Shown here piece by piece: positions 37,728 to 47,323 of a stretch of DNA of 64,000 bases (within the stretch, counting starts at the first letter, position 1; each line of letters begins with the position of its first letter). A program made the position numbers and the translations under genes. The DNA comes from Campylobacter taeniopygiae (GTDB taxonomy: Bacteria; Campylobacterota; Campylobacteria; Campylobacterales; Campylobacteraceae), in the NCBI RefSeq assembly GCF_005406225.1, contig NZ_NXLY01000003.1, positions 62,001 through 126,000 on the forward strand, read 5' to 3'. The notes below the pieces were generated by a model, which saw nothing but the letters and a program-made list of their open reading frames with translations, ran no database searches and was not told the DNA's origin.

Positions 37728-38921
37728 TTTTAGTTTTTTAAATTGCCCCAATGCATCTAGTTTTTCCCAAGGATAATCCTTTTGACCAACTTGCCCTCTA
37801 GCTGCAACATCAGCATATAAAAAAGTTTCTTTACTTGGCTTATCTAAACCAAATTTATCGCGTATCCAATTAGGTGTTAAAGAGAAATTTTCCATTACAA
37901 AATCACTTAAAACCTCATCACTCACACTTGTATTAGTCCCCATGCAATCCACGCTTACAGAAGTTGGTCTTGCAACACCTATAGCATAGCTTAATTGAAC
38001 AATGCACTTTTTAGCAAGTCCAGCCGCTACAATATTTTTAGCAAGCCATCTACCCGCATAAAGTCCGCTGCGATCAACCTTAGTGTAATCTTTACTTGAT
38101 TGGGCACCTCCACCGATTGGAGAATATCCGCCAAAACTATCCACAATAAGCTTTCTTCCCGTTAAGCCACTATCATGCAATGAAGAGTGATTGACATATT
38201 TTCCAGTAGGATTGATTAAAATTCTTGTTTTTTCCGGATTAAAAAGTTCTTTTGGCAAATTCGTATCTAAAATAAGTTTCATCACCAAAGATCTTAAATC
38301 TTCAATTTTCATGCTTTCCACACAAGGAGCTGAAACAACTATAGTATGAATGCTTTGTGGCATACAATTTTCAAAATTCTCTTTTGTGTCGTAATCAATA
38401 GTCACTTGAGTTTTAATATCGACCCCAAGTTCGTGTGGATGAGCCTTTGCATAAGCATAAACCTTATCACAAAGCATTCTTGCGTAAGAAATGGCTGCAG
38501 GCATATATTCATCGGCTTCACAACTTGCAAAACCAAACATTATACCTTGATCTCCGGCTCCAGTTTCCCCATCTTCTTGATCAACGCCTTGATTGATATC
38601 AGGGCTTTGTTCATTTAAAAATACCATAACATCAATTTCATCAGGATGTAGGCATTGTTCTTTGCTAAAATGCCCTGCTCCATCATAACCAATATTTTTC
38701 AAAACATCTCTAACTAAATTATCGTAATCAGATTTACTGAGTTTGTGATTTGATTTTACCTCTCCTCCAATCACAATCTTATTTCCTGCGACAAAAACCT
38801 CACTCGCCACCCTTGAATTTTTGTCATTTTTCAAGAGTATATCCACTATTGTATCAGCGATTATATCAGCGCATTTATCAGGATGACCTGCGCTTACAAC
38901 TTCAGAAGTGAATAGATACAT
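37722..38921 (-). CDS. metK: S-adenosylmethionine synthetase
   Basis: MetK makes S-adenosylmethionine from methionine and ATP. The 399 residues have the family motifs: SEVVSAGHPDKCADIIADTIVD at the start, GAGDQGIMFGFA near residue 120, and the GGGAQSSKDYTKVDRSGLYAGRW loop near residue 265. The usual glycine-rich GGGAFSGKD loop is GGGAQSSKD here, as in other Campylobacter as far as I recall. AAAGGA precedes the ATG. The gene stands alone, with its own promoter and terminator, between a decayed gene and pyrB. Confidence 0.97.
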   Translation of the reverse strand: MYLFTSEVVSAGHPDKCADIIADTIVDILLKNDKNSRVASEVFVAGNKIVIGGEVKSNHKLSKSDYDNLVRDVLKNIGYDGAGHFSKEQCLHPDEIDVMVFLNEQSPDINQGVDQEDGETGAGDQGIMFGFASCEADEYMPAAISYARMLCDKVYAYAKAHPHELGVDIKTQVTIDYDTKENFENCMPQSIHTIVVSAPCVESMKIEDLRSLVMKLILDTNLPKELFNPEKTRILINPTGKYVNHSSLHDSGLTGRKLIVDSFGGYSPIGGGAQSSKDYTKVDRSGLYAGRWLAKNIVAAGLAKKCIVQLSYAIGVARPTSVSVDCMGTNTSVSDEVLSDFVMENFSLTPNWIRDKFGLDKPSKETFLYADVAARGQVGQKDYPWEKLDALGQFKKLKK

Positions 38922-38956
38922 AAAAAAATCCTTTAATTTTAAAATAAAGCATACTT

Positions 38957-38962
38957 ATTATA
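38957..38962 (-). promoter_or_regulatory. -10 box for metK
   Basis: TATAAT on the minus strand lies 36 bases before the metK ATG, in the 169-base gap shared with pyrB. A less clear TAAAAT box points towards pyrB at about 39026. Confidence 0.5.
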
Positions 38963-39090
38963 ACTAAAAATAAATTTACACTGTGTTAATTCAATAAAAT
39001 TTATAAATATTAAGAAAAATTTCGATAAAATTAAGAATATTTTTTAGCTTAAAAATTTTAAAATTTTTGTTGATTTTTAGCGAGGCGAGC

Positions 39091-39972
39091 ATGAGACATC
39101 TTATCACAACAAAAGATTTTAGCAATAGTGAGGTTATAGAGCTTTTTCAAGAAGCTAAAGAGTTTTTAGATGAAAAACCTAGAGACTTTCTTAAAGAAAA
39201 AAGCATTACGACTATTTTTTTTGAAAACTCTACTAGAACCCTTTCATCTTTTGAAAGTGCAGCTAGAAGATTAGGAGCAAGGGTTTTGCGCTTAGATGTT
39301 TCAAGATCGAGTTCAAGCAAAGGCGAAACACTTTATGATACTGCTGCAAATTTAGATGCAATGCATCCTCATGCTATTATTGTAAGGCATGCAAATTCTG
39401 GAGTACCTCGCATTTTATCTTCATGCGTTCATTGTCCTGTTGTTAATGGTGGAGATGGAAAACACGCTCATCCTACTCAAGCTTTGCTTGATTTATTTAC
39501 CATTTATGAACATTTTCAAGGAGATATTGAAAATAAAAGAATTTTAATAGTTGGAGATATAAAAAATTCTCGCGTTGCCTCTTCAAATATTGAACTTTTA
39601 AGTCGCTTTGGTATAAAAATTACCCTAGTAGCTCCGCCACATTTTATGCCAAATACATCCTTGCCAAAATCTTATCTTTTAAACGAAGAATTAATCGAAA
39701 ACGCAGACATTATCATGAGTTTAAGAACTCAAGTTGAAAGACATGAAAAGATAGTTTATGCATCTCTAAAAGATTATGCTAATGATTTTTGCATCAACCC
39801 TAAGCTTATAAAAGATAAAAAACTCATTTTGCTTCACCCAGGTCCTGTAAATAGAAATATTGATATCAGCGATGAAGTTATGAAAGATCAAAGAGCTTTG
39901 ATTTTAAAGCAAGTAAAAAATGGTGTTGCAATTAGAATGGCTGTTTTAAAAAAACTAATTTTAGAAAACTAA
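39091..39972 (+). CDS. pyrB: Aspartate carbamoyltransferase catalytic subunit
   Basis: PyrB condenses carbamoyl phosphate with aspartate, the first committed step of pyrimidine synthesis. The protein has the carbamoyl-phosphate loop [21 protein letters not shown] near residue 45 and AVV-type motifs later ([15 protein letters not shown]). I start at the ATG at 39091 ([10 protein letters not shown]), which has an AGGCGAG site. The longer frame starts at a TTG with no site. Length is 293 residues. It heads the long plus-strand run to aat; pepF follows after 9 bases. Confidence 0.95.
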   Translation: MRHLITTKDFSNSEVIELFQEAKEFLDEKPRDFLKEKSITTIFFENSTRTLSSFESAARRLGARVLRLDVSRSSSSKGETLYDTAANLDAMHPHAIIVRHANSGVPRILSSCVHCPVVNGGDGKHAHPTQALLDLFTIYEHFQGDIENKRILIVGDIKNSRVASSNIELLSRFGIKITLVAPPHFMPNTSLPKSYLLNEELIENADIIMSLRTQVERHEKIVYASLKDYANDFCINPKLIKDKKLILLHPGPVNRNIDISDEVMKDQRALILKQVKNGVAIRMAVLKKLILEN

Positions 39973-39981
39973 GGAAAAATA

Positions 39982-41694
39982 ATGACTCAATGGGATCTTA
40001 GTATACTTTTTCAAAATGAAAAAGAATTAGAAAATTACACATCTTGCTGCATTAATGAAACAGAATTATTTAAAAAAAACTATGAAAACAAGTTAGAATC
40101 ACTCACAGCGCAACATTTTTTAAACGCTCTTAAAGAATATGAAAATTTAAATTTAAAACTTTCCAAAATAATGACCTATGCTTATTTATGTTTTGCAAAA
40201 GACACTTCTAGGGGTTCTTTTTATGCTAAATATGAGCAAGAATGTCAAAAAGCAGAAGAAAATTTATTATTTTTTGAGCTTGAATTTTGCACAATTAGCG
40301 AAAATAAAACTCAAGAATTTATAACATTTTGCCAAGATTATCATTTTTATCTTACAAATTTAATCAAAAATAAAAAATATAATTTAAGCCAAAAAGAAGA
40401 ACGGGTGATGCTTTATATGTCCAATACCGGAGCAAGTGCTTTTGGTCGTCTTTTTGATGAGAGTATGAGTTCTTTAAAAATATCTTTTGAGGAGCAAGAA
40501 TTAAGCGAAGAAGAAATTTTAAGCAAACTCTATGATCATGATAGAAAAATCAGAAAAAAAGCAGCAAAAAAATTTACAAAAGCTTTAAATAAAAACATAA
40601 ATTTGCTTACTTTTATTTTCAATATGGTAAAAACCGAACTCAAAAATATTTGCACTTTGCGTGGCTATGAAGATGCAGAAACACCGAGACATTTAAAAAA
40701 TCAAATTTCCAAACAAAGCGTTGATTCCCTTATAAAAATAACTCAAAAAAATTTCTCACTTGTAGAACGTTTTTATAAAAAGAAAAAACAAATCTTAGGG
40801 TATGATACTTTAAAAGATTACGATCGTTATGCTCCAATCGGAAAAGAAACCAATTTTAGCTTTGAAGAAAGTAAAAAAATTATCTTAGAAGCTTTTTATG
40901 ATTTCTCACCTATTTTTGGAGATATAGCAAAAGAAGCCTTTGAAAAAGGATGGATTGATGTTTTTCCTCAAGATAAAAAGCAAGGAGGAGCTTTTTCTCA
41001 CTCCGCTACACCAGATTCTCATCCTTTTATTTTGTTAAATTATACCAACAAAAGAAGAGATCTTTTTACACTTGCTCACGAGCTAGGACATACTATTCAT
41101 CAAAAATTATCCTATAGCATATCTTTTTTAAATCAAGATACCCCACTAACAACAGCCGAAACGGCTTCAGTATTTGCAGAAATGCTAGTTTTTGATTATG
41201 TTAAAAATAAATTAAAAAAAGAAGAACTCATCGCTCTTTATGCTGCAAAAATCGAAGATATTTTTGCCACACTTTATAGGCAAATTAATTTTACTTGCTT
41301 TGAAAGACGTATTCATAATCACAAGCACGAATTAAGCAGTGAAGAAATTTCTAAAATTTGGATGGAAGAATCCCAAAAAATGTTTAAAGAAAGCGTGGAT
41401 TTAACTAAAAATTATGCACTTTGGTGGAGTTATATCCCACATTTTATCCATACTCCATTTTATTGTTATGCTTATGCATATGCACAACTTTTAGTACTTG
41501 CATTTTATGGACTTTACAAAAGAAAAGAAAAGCAAAATTTTAAAGAGCTTTATATCAAAATGCTTTCTTTAGGAGGAAGTGTTAGCCCAAAAGAACTTGT
41601 ATCAATGTTTGGTTTTGATATAGAAAATGAAAATTTTTGGGAAATTGGTATGGCTGAAATTAAACAAATGATCGATGAATTTATGGAGTTGTGA
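39982..41694 (+). CDS. pepF: Oligoendopeptidase F (M3 family)
   Basis: The 570-residue protein is a cytoplasmic zinc peptidase of the M3 family. The HEXXH site is in LFTLAHELGHTIHQKLS near residue 368, with the third ligand Glu in TAETASVFAEMLVFDY. The N-terminal helical half is typical (TQWDLSILFQNEKELENY). Such enzymes trim peptides released by larger proteases, which fits the Clp genes later in this run. The stop overlaps the next start (TGATG). Confidence 0.95.
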   Translation: MTQWDLSILFQNEKELENYTSCCINETELFKKNYENKLESLTAQHFLNALKEYENLNLKLSKIMTYAYLCFAKDTSRGSFYAKYEQECQKAEENLLFFELEFCTISENKTQEFITFCQDYHFYLTNLIKNKKYNLSQKEERVMLYMSNTGASAFGRLFDESMSSLKISFEEQELSEEEILSKLYDHDRKIRKKAAKKFTKALNKNINLLTFIFNMVKTELKNICTLRGYEDAETPRHLKNQISKQSVDSLIKITQKNFSLVERFYKKKKQILGYDTLKDYDRYAPIGKETNFSFEESKKIILEAFYDFSPIFGDIAKEAFEKGWIDVFPQDKKQGGAFSHSATPDSHPFILLNYTNKRRDLFTLAHELGHTIHQKLSYSISFLNQDTPLTTAETASVFAEMLVFDYVKNKLKKEELIALYAAKIEDIFATLYRQINFTCFERRIHNHKHELSSEEISKIWMEESQKMFKESVDLTKNYALWWSYIPHFIHTPFYCYAYAYAQLLVLAFYGLYKRKEKQNFKELYIKMLSLGGSVSPKELVSMFGFDIENENFWEIGMAEIKQMIDEFMEL

Positions 41695-42131
41695 TGCTAG
41701 AAACTATTTTAAAAAATGAAAATTTTATCAATTTAATGCAAGATAATTGTTTTCGAGTTATACAGAATTTAATCCAAAATAACATAGAATTTTCAATAGT
41801 TGCCAATACTCAATTTATAGATTTTAATCCTGTTTTACCACCTGAATTAGATGTTAAAAAAAATCCTTATGCGCTTTTTGTTTTAGGTGGTTATACTTTT
41901 AGCTCTATAGAATTAGAAAAAGAATACTTGCAATTTCACGCTGGATTTGGTCCTAATGATTTTGACAGCTATGTTAAAGTTGATCTTGGAGCCATCACTC
42001 AAATTCAAGTTGAAAATAGCGTTATCTTTGTTAATTTTAGCCTTTATAAGCGTAAAAATAAGCAGAATTTACAAAATTCTAAAAATATTTTTCTACAAAA
42101 CCCAAATAATTTAGATCTTTTAAAAAAATGA
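41694..42131 (+). CDS. Conserved protein, possible SspB-like ClpXP adaptor
   Basis: This 145-residue protein has no ready family name. Its middle resembles SspB, the adaptor that hands ssrA-tagged proteins to ClpXP. It has a short helix (CFRVIQNLIQNN) and a strand with a proline turn (FIDFNPVLPPEL). After YALFVLGGYTFSS come QFHAGFGPNDFDSYVKVDLG and AITQIQVENSVIFVNF, which parallel the RFNARFGG...VSVPLAAVLAIYA order of SspB. A charged tail follows (LYKRKNKQN to DLLKK), as SspB has a tail that docks on ClpX. smpB and clpA in the same run fit the idea. The start is the ATG overlapping the pepF stop. The resemblance is by eye and weak. Confidence 0.45.
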   Translation: MLETILKNENFINLMQDNCFRVIQNLIQNNIEFSIVANTQFIDFNPVLPPELDVKKNPYALFVLGGYTFSSIELEKEYLQFHAGFGPNDFDSYVKVDLGAITQIQVENSVIFVNFSLYKRKNKQNLQNSKNIFLQNPNNLDLLKK

Positions 42132-44170
42132 ACTTATTTGAAGGTTTAAATTCTAGCCAAATAGAGGCAGCTTCACATATTGATGGAGCTATGCTTATTT
42201 TAGCAGGTGCTGGTAGCGGCAAAACAAAAACCATTACAACTCGCCTAGCCTACCTCATAAAAGAAGTAGGAATTCCAGCCTCAAATACCCTCACTCTAAC
42301 CTTTACCAACAAAGCAGCAAGCGTGATGAGAACAAGGGCTTTGGCTTTAATTAATAATCATGTTAATCCACTCCTATGCACTTTTCACAAATTTGGACTT
42401 ATGTTTTTAAGAATACATATTGAAAAACTTAACCGAAAAAATGATTTTATTGTTATAGATAGCGATGATGCAAAAAAAATTTTAAAAGAAATGGTTGATA
42501 ACTCCAAAGAAAATATTTCTACTATTTTACATTTTATCTCCACTTGTAAAAATATCGCTAAAAATCCTGATGAAATTTTAAAAGATTTAAAAACAATAGA
42601 AAATTCAGATAAAACTTATATAAAATATTATCAAAAATATCAAGATTATTTAGCAAAATACAATTTTGTTGATTTTGATGATTTATTACTTTTGCCCTAT
42701 CAAATTTTGGAAAATGATTTAGAATTTGCCAAAGCTCAAAGCAATATTTATCAATACATCACCGTTGATGAATACCAAGATACCAATACTTTACAATATA
42801 AAATTCTAAAAAAACTTTGCAGTTCTCATGAAAATATTTGCGTTGTAGGGGATGATGATCAAAGTATTTATGGATGGAGGGGCGCTAAAATAGAAAATAT
42901 TTTAAATTTTCAAAGCCAATTTGATAATGTCAAATTAGTAAAACTAGAACAAAATTATCGCTCCGTAGGATCAATTTTAAATGCTGCAAATATCTTAATT
43001 GAACACAATAAAAAAAGATTAGGCAAAACTTTAGTTTGTACTAAAGATCACGGAGAAGAAATAAAACTTCTTTATAGTGATGATGAAAAAAAGGAAAGCA
43101 ATAGTATCTGTAAAAAAATCAAAGAATTGCTTAGCAACAATACCCCTGCAAATGAAATCGCTGTTTTGTTTCGAGTTAATGCACTCTCACGCGCTATCGA
43201 AGAAGCTTTCATGCGTGAAAAAATTGCTTATAAATTACTTAGCGGTATGCGTTTTTACGAAAGATTAGAAATTAAAGATTTAATCGCTTATTTACGCTTT
43301 CTTGCTAATACTAATGATGATTTTTCACTAAAACGCATTATCAATCGTCCAAAAAGAGGTATAGGAGAAAGCAGCGTTAAAAAATTTGAAGAATATGCCA
43401 AAAAAGAAAAAATTTCTCTTTTTGAAGCATTATGCAATCCCAATATTATCAGCTCAAAAAAAACAAATCGTGAAATACAAAAATTTATCCACATTGTCTA
43501 TGAATTATTAGAATGTAATAATTTAAAACAACTCATTGATCAGTTTGAAGAAAAAATTAAATTGAAAGATTTTTATAAAGAGCAAATCGATGCAGAAGAT
43601 AGAGTTGCTAATATTTGTGAATTTTATGCCAATCTTAATGATAAAATCAAACAAGATGAAGATCTTAAATTAAATGATTTTTTAAATGAAATTTCGCTTT
43701 TGAGTGATCAAGATAATTTGGATGGTAATTGTGTTTATATTATGAGTATCCATGCAAGCAAAGGCTTAGAATTTGATCATGTTTTTATCATAGGCCTTGA
43801 AGAAGGTTTTTTTCCGGTAGATAATTCAGATATAGAAGAAGAAAGACGTCTTGCTTATGTTGCTATAACAAGAGCAAAAAAACAACTTCATTTAAGCGTT
43901 TCAAACTCAAGATTTTATCGTGGATCAAGAACTAAACTTTTTCCTAGTAGGTTTTTAGAAGAAAGCAAACTTAACCAAAACAAATCTCCTTATTCTATTT
44001 CTCAAAAAAATACATCAAATTATCAAAAAGGAGATTTGGTAAAACATAAAATTTTTGGCATAGGAAGAATTACAGGTGTTATTAAAAACGGCAGGGAAGA
44101 AAGATTAAAAATCAATTTTGGCGGCATAGAACGCACCATTTTATCAAGTTTTGTAGAAGGTGCAGTGTGA
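42128..44170 (+). CDS. uvrD: UvrD/Rep-family DNA helicase
   Basis: This superfamily 1A helicase has 680 residues with all motifs: Walker [20 protein letters not shown] (about residues 22-40), TFTNKAA, motif [10 protein letters not shown], motif [16 protein letters not shown], and motif [13 protein letters not shown]. It unwinds DNA in repair or replication restart, or displaces RecA. Whether it is functionally UvrD, PcrA or Rep cannot be told. The C-terminal domain with [17 protein letters not shown] is a PcrA-type Tudor-like region that binds RNA polymerase in other species. It overlaps both neighbours by 4 bases. Confidence 0.93.
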   Translation: MNLFEGLNSSQIEAASHIDGAMLILAGAGSGKTKTITTRLAYLIKEVGIPASNTLTLTFTNKAASVMRTRALALINNHVNPLLCTFHKFGLMFLRIHIEKLNRKNDFIVIDSDDAKKILKEMVDNSKENISTILHFISTCKNIAKNPDEILKDLKTIENSDKTYIKYYQKYQDYLAKYNFVDFDDLLLLPYQILENDLEFAKAQSNIYQYITVDEYQDTNTLQYKILKKLCSSHENICVVGDDDQSIYGWRGAKIENILNFQSQFDNVKLVKLEQNYRSVGSILNAANILIEHNKKRLGKTLVCTKDHGEEIKLLYSDDEKKESNSICKKIKELLSNNTPANEIAVLFRVNALSRAIEEAFMREKIAYKLLSGMRFYERLEIKDLIAYLRFLANTNDDFSLKRIINRPKRGIGESSVKKFEEYAKKEKISLFEALCNPNIISSKKTNREIQKFIHIVYELLECNNLKQLIDQFEEKIKLKDFYKEQIDAEDRVANICEFYANLNDKIKQDEDLKLNDFLNEISLLSDQDNLDGNCVYIMSIHASKGLEFDHVFIIGLEEGFFPVDNSDIEEERRLAYVAITRAKKQLHLSVSNSRFYRGSRTKLFPSRFLEESKLNQNKSPYSISQKNTSNYQKGDLVKHKIFGIGRITGVIKNGREERLKINFGGIERTILSSFVEGAV

Positions 44171-44985
44171 ATAGAATTTTTGCCGCATTTAAACCCGCAG
44201 AAATAAGCTCTAATCATTTTTTAAATCAACTCAAGAAAAAATACAATAATAAAAAAGCGGGATATTCTGGAACTTTAGATCCTTTTGCTAAAGGTGTTTT
44301 AATTGTCGCTTTTGGACAATACACCAAACTATTTCAATTTTTAAAAAAAACTCCAAAAATTTATCGAGCAACCTTATGGTTTGGTGTAAAATCTTTAAGT
44401 CTTGATAATAAAAACATACAAGAAATAAAGACTTTAAAACCTTTTAATTTATCAGCTCTTGAAAAAATCAGTGAAGAACTTTTAGGCTTGATTGATTACT
44501 TCCCGCCTCAATTTAGCGCTAAAAAAATTGAAGGAAAAAGAGCCTATGAATTTGCAAAAAAAGGAGAAAATGTTGCGTTAAAATCTTGCACAATGGAAAT
44601 TTTTTCTTGCAAAATTTTACATTATAATCATCCCTTTTTAAGCATAGAAATCAGTGTTAGTGAAGGATCTTATATTAGATCTTATTGCGAAATTTTTGCT
44701 AAAAAATTAGGCATTAATGCCACTTTAAGTTCATTAGAGCGCATAAAAGAAGGAAAATTTGTCTATAATAACGAAAAAAAAATTAATGTGTTAGAATATC
44801 TTGATTTAAAACCTAATTTCATTTGTGATCTAAGCAAACTTGAAAACGGATCTAAGCTAAGTTTGGATGATCTTAAATATCAAGATAGCGGAAATTATTA
44901 TATAGAAAGTGAAAAATATTTTAGCATTATTAATATTAATGAAAATAAGGTAAAATATCTTTTAAATAAGGTTGAAAAATGTTAA
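44167..44985 (+). CDS. truB: tRNA pseudouridine-55 synthase
   Basis: TruB makes pseudouridine 55 in the T loop of tRNAs. The 272 residues begin at a GTG overlapping the helicase stop. The catalytic Asp38 lies in [21 protein letters not shown], followed by [34 protein letters not shown] and [16 protein letters not shown]. The C-terminal part is short. csrA begins inside its last codons (7-base overlap). Confidence 0.95.
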   Translation: MNRIFAAFKPAEISSNHFLNQLKKKYNNKKAGYSGTLDPFAKGVLIVAFGQYTKLFQFLKKTPKIYRATLWFGVKSLSLDNKNIQEIKTLKPFNLSALEKISEELLGLIDYFPPQFSAKKIEGKRAYEFAKKGENVALKSCTMEIFSCKILHYNHPFLSIEISVSEGSYIRSYCEIFAKKLGINATLSSLERIKEGKFVYNNEKKINVLEYLDLKPNFICDLSKLENGSKLSLDDLKYQDSGNYYIESEKYFSIININENKVKYLLNKVEKC

Positions 44986-45206
44986 TATTATCAAGAAAAG
45001 AAAATGAAAGTATTATTATCGGTGAAGGCATAGAGATTAAAGTGGTTCAAACCGGAAAAGGCTATGCAAAAATAGGTATCGATGCTCCAAAATCACTAAT
45101 GATTTTAAGAAAAGAATTGATGACTCAAATTAAAGATGAAAACTTGCATTCTGTAGTTAAAAACGATATCAGCTTAGACGATCTAAGTAAAAAACTAATC
45201 AAATGA
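44979..45206 (+). CDS. csrA: Carbon storage regulator CsrA
   Basis: CsrA is an RNA-binding dimer that blocks translation by covering ribosome binding sites, including that of flagellin mRNA in Campylobacter. The 75 residues contain [46 protein letters not shown] with the RNA-contacting Arg near position 44, and a helical tail. Its antagonist FliW is encoded at 18710 in this window. It lies between truB and ispE with overlaps on both sides. Confidence 0.97.
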   Translation: MLILSRKENESIIIGEGIEIKVVQTGKGYAKIGIDAPKSLMILRKELMTQIKDENLHSVVKNDISLDDLSKKLIK

Positions 45207-45967
45207 AAGCATACGCTAAAGCAAATATTTTCTTAAAACTTATTGGATTAGATACTAGAAGATACCATCTTTTAAGCTCTCGCTTTATATTACTTAAAGA
45301 TCTTTATGATGAACTTTATTTAAGCGATGAGAAGACTCAAGAAGGTTTTGAAATCATTAGTGATTTTCACTGTGAAGACAATATTATCAAAAAAGCTTAT
45401 CATTTATTATGCGACTATGGCTATAAAAATCAACTTGAAGAATTATTTAAAAATAAAAGCTTAAAACTTATAAAAAATATACCAACAGGTGCGGGACTTG
45501 GTGGCGGAAGTAGCGATTGTGCGAGTTTTTTAATCTTAACGAATGAAACTTTAAATTTAAAACTATCCACTCAAGAATTAATCAATCTAAGCACAAAACT
45601 AGGAAGTGATATTGCCTTTTTTCTAAGCGGATTTCACTCTGCAAATGTTAGCGGATGCGGAGAAATTATCAATGCTTTTGAAGATGAAATTCCGAGTCTC
45701 AATTGGACTTTTCCACAAATCTTTTGCGATACAAGCAAGGTTTATAAAGAATTTGATAAAAAAAGACATGATTTTAATCTCAATTTACAACAAGCTAAAA
45801 TATATGAAAATTTAAGCACTAAAGAACTTCTTCAAGACTATAAAAACTTGGAACTTAATGATTTATTTACCCCTTGTGTATCTTTATATCCTAAAATGTT
45901 AGATTATTTAGAAAATCAATATTTTTTAAGTGGAAGCGGAAGTAGTGTTTTTAAGGTTGATAAGTGA
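45203..45967 (+). CDS. ispE: 4-diphosphocytidyl-2-C-methyl-D-erythritol kinase
   Basis: IspE phosphorylates an intermediate of the non-mevalonate isoprenoid pathway, which supplies the undecaprenyl lipid used by the pgl system among others. The 254 residues have the GHMP-kinase ATP-binding loop [18 protein letters not shown] near residue 95 and the closing motif [12 protein letters not shown]. The protein is shorter than the 283 of E. coli. It starts with an ATGA overlap after csrA, and its stop overlaps the smpB GTG. Confidence 0.94.
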   Translation: MKAYAKANIFLKLIGLDTRRYHLLSSRFILLKDLYDELYLSDEKTQEGFEIISDFHCEDNIIKKAYHLLCDYGYKNQLEELFKNKSLKLIKNIPTGAGLGGGSSDCASFLILTNETLNLKLSTQELINLSTKLGSDIAFFLSGFHSANVSGCGEIINAFEDEIPSLNWTFPQIFCDTSKVYKEFDKKRHDFNLNLQQAKIYENLSTKELLQDYKNLELNDLFTPCVSLYPKMLDYLENQYFLSGSGSSVFKVDK

Positions 45968-46431
45968 AAATTATCGCTAGAAATAAAAAAGCTTTATTTA
46001 ACTATAGCATTATAGAACGTTTTGAGGTTGGCATTGTTCTTAAAGGCAGTGAAGTGGTGGCTTTACGTGCCAGAAGGGCTAATCTAAAAGATTCTTTTGT
46101 TCGTATTATCAAAGGAGAACTTTTTCTTTTAAACGCTCATATTGCTTTATTAAATACGACTCATGCTTTTTACAAACATGAAGAAAGAGGCGCTAGAAAG
46201 CTATTGATGCACAGAAAACAAATCGATAAGCTTTTTGGTAAAGTTAGCATTGAAGGATATACGCTTGTTGCATTGGATCTTTATTTTAACAATAAAAATA
46301 AAGTCAAAGCAACCCTAGCTTTAGTTAAGGGTAAAAATTTACACGATAAGCGTGAAACCTTAAAAAAGAAACAAGCTGATTTAGATGCTAGAATGGCTTT
46401 AAAAAATATCAACAAAGGGATGATTAAATGA
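45964..46431 (+). CDS. smpB: SsrA-binding protein SmpB
   Basis: SmpB carries tmRNA to stalled ribosomes so that the unfinished protein is tagged for degradation. The 155 residues start at a GTG and contain [41 protein letters not shown], and the basic C-terminal [20 protein letters not shown] that enters the ribosome A site. The gene for tmRNA (ssrA) is not in the window. It sits four genes before aat in a run rich in protein quality-control genes. Confidence 0.97.
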   Translation: MKIIARNKKALFNYSIIERFEVGIVLKGSEVVALRARRANLKDSFVRIIKGELFLLNAHIALLNTTHAFYKHEERGARKLLMHRKQIDKLFGKVSIEGYTLVALDLYFNNKNKVKATLALVKGKNLHDKRETLKKKQADLDARMALKNINKGMIK

Positions 46432-47033
46432 AAAAAATTTTAACTCTGGTTTGCGCAAGTGTTATTTTTTTTCTCAGTGCTTGCTCTCATGAAGAAGATG
46501 TGAAAAATGATTATATGTTTGAAGAATATAAAAAAGGCGATAAGATCGTTTTGAAAAATATCAATGGTGGTGCTACTAAAACCCTTATTCGAACCGATAA
46601 AGGATTTGTTGTTAAAGGGGAGGAAAATAAGGTTTTAATGATTGATTTTTTTGGTACTTTCTGCACTCCTTGTAAGGAAGAAGCTTTAAATCTTAGCAAT
46701 CTTTGGAGAAATAATTCAGATAAACTTATTATCATCGGTTTAACACACTTTGAAGATGTTAGCGATGATGCTGTAAAAAAATTTGCTAATGACTATGGAG
46801 CTTATTATTTTTTAAGCAATAGCTCTCAAAATGATCGCATTATTGCCCAAATCTTAAAAGATATTAATTACCAAAGTATGGAGCAACTACCTTTTAAAGT
46901 TGTTATGAAAAATGGAAATTATCAAAATCTTAGCGATTATTGGAATAACAATACTCCTGTGAATTTTTATCTTGGAAAAATTCCAACCCAAATAATTCAA
47001 GATGATTTAAATAGAATTTATAAAGAAAAATAA
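46428..47033 (+). CDS. Thioredoxin-like periplasmic lipoprotein
   Basis: The 201 residues begin [20 protein letters not shown], a lipoprotein signal with lipobox LSAC. A thioredoxin-fold domain follows with the redox motif in [20 protein letters not shown] (about residues 70-90), and a cis-proline-like QLPFKVVMK later. It is anchored in the periplasm and probably reduces disulfides in substrate proteins or cytochrome c precursors; the partner is unknown. The gene overlaps smpB and clpS, so it is cotranscribed with cytoplasmic proteolysis genes although its product works elsewhere. Confidence 0.85.
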   Translation: MKKILTLVCASVIFFLSACSHEEDVKNDYMFEEYKKGDKIVLKNINGGATKTLIRTDKGFVVKGEENKVLMIDFFGTFCTPCKEEALNLSNLWRNNSDKLIIIGLTHFEDVSDDAVKKFANDYGAYYFLSNSSQNDRIIAQILKDINYQSMEQLPFKVVMKNGNYQNLSDYWNNNTPVNFYLGKIPTQIIQDDLNRIYKEK

Positions 47034-47323
47034 TGCCAAAAGTTAAAACTCTAGAACAAAGCAAACTCCAAGAACCTAAAATGTTTAAGGTTATATTATT
47101 AAATGACGATATAACCACAATGGACTTTGTTATAGAAATTTTAATGAGTATTTTTCATCATAATTTTGAAAATGCAAGCAAAATTATGCTAGAAGTTCAT
47201 TTAAATGGTAGTGGAGTATGCGGAATTTATACGCAAGAAATAGCGCTTTCAAAACAAAAAAAAGTTTTTGAAGCTGCACAACTGGCAAATTTTCCTTTAA
47301 AAGTAAAAGTGGAAGAAGAATGA
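47033..47323 (+). CDS. clpS: ClpS adaptor (N-end rule)
   Basis: ClpS binds destabilising N-terminal residues and delivers such proteins to ClpAP. The 96 residues contain KVILLNDDITTMDFVIEILMSIFHHNFENA and LEVHLNGSGVCGIYTQEIA, with the conserved NDD/TM and H-x-x-G positions of the ClpS pocket. The N-terminal tail is short. The ATG overlaps the stop of the lipoprotein gene, and clpA starts 4 bases before the end of clpS. Confidence 0.96.
   Translation: MPKVKTLEQSKLQEPKMFKVILLNDDITTMDFVIEILMSIFHHNFENASKIMLEVHLNGSGVCGIYTQEIALSKQKKVFEAAQLANFPLKVKVEEE

Noticed and set aside
39067-39090. Longer pyrB start from a TTG at 39067
   Set aside because: No ribosome binding site precedes the TTG, while AGGCGAG stands right before the ATG at 39091, where the usual PyrB N-terminus begins.
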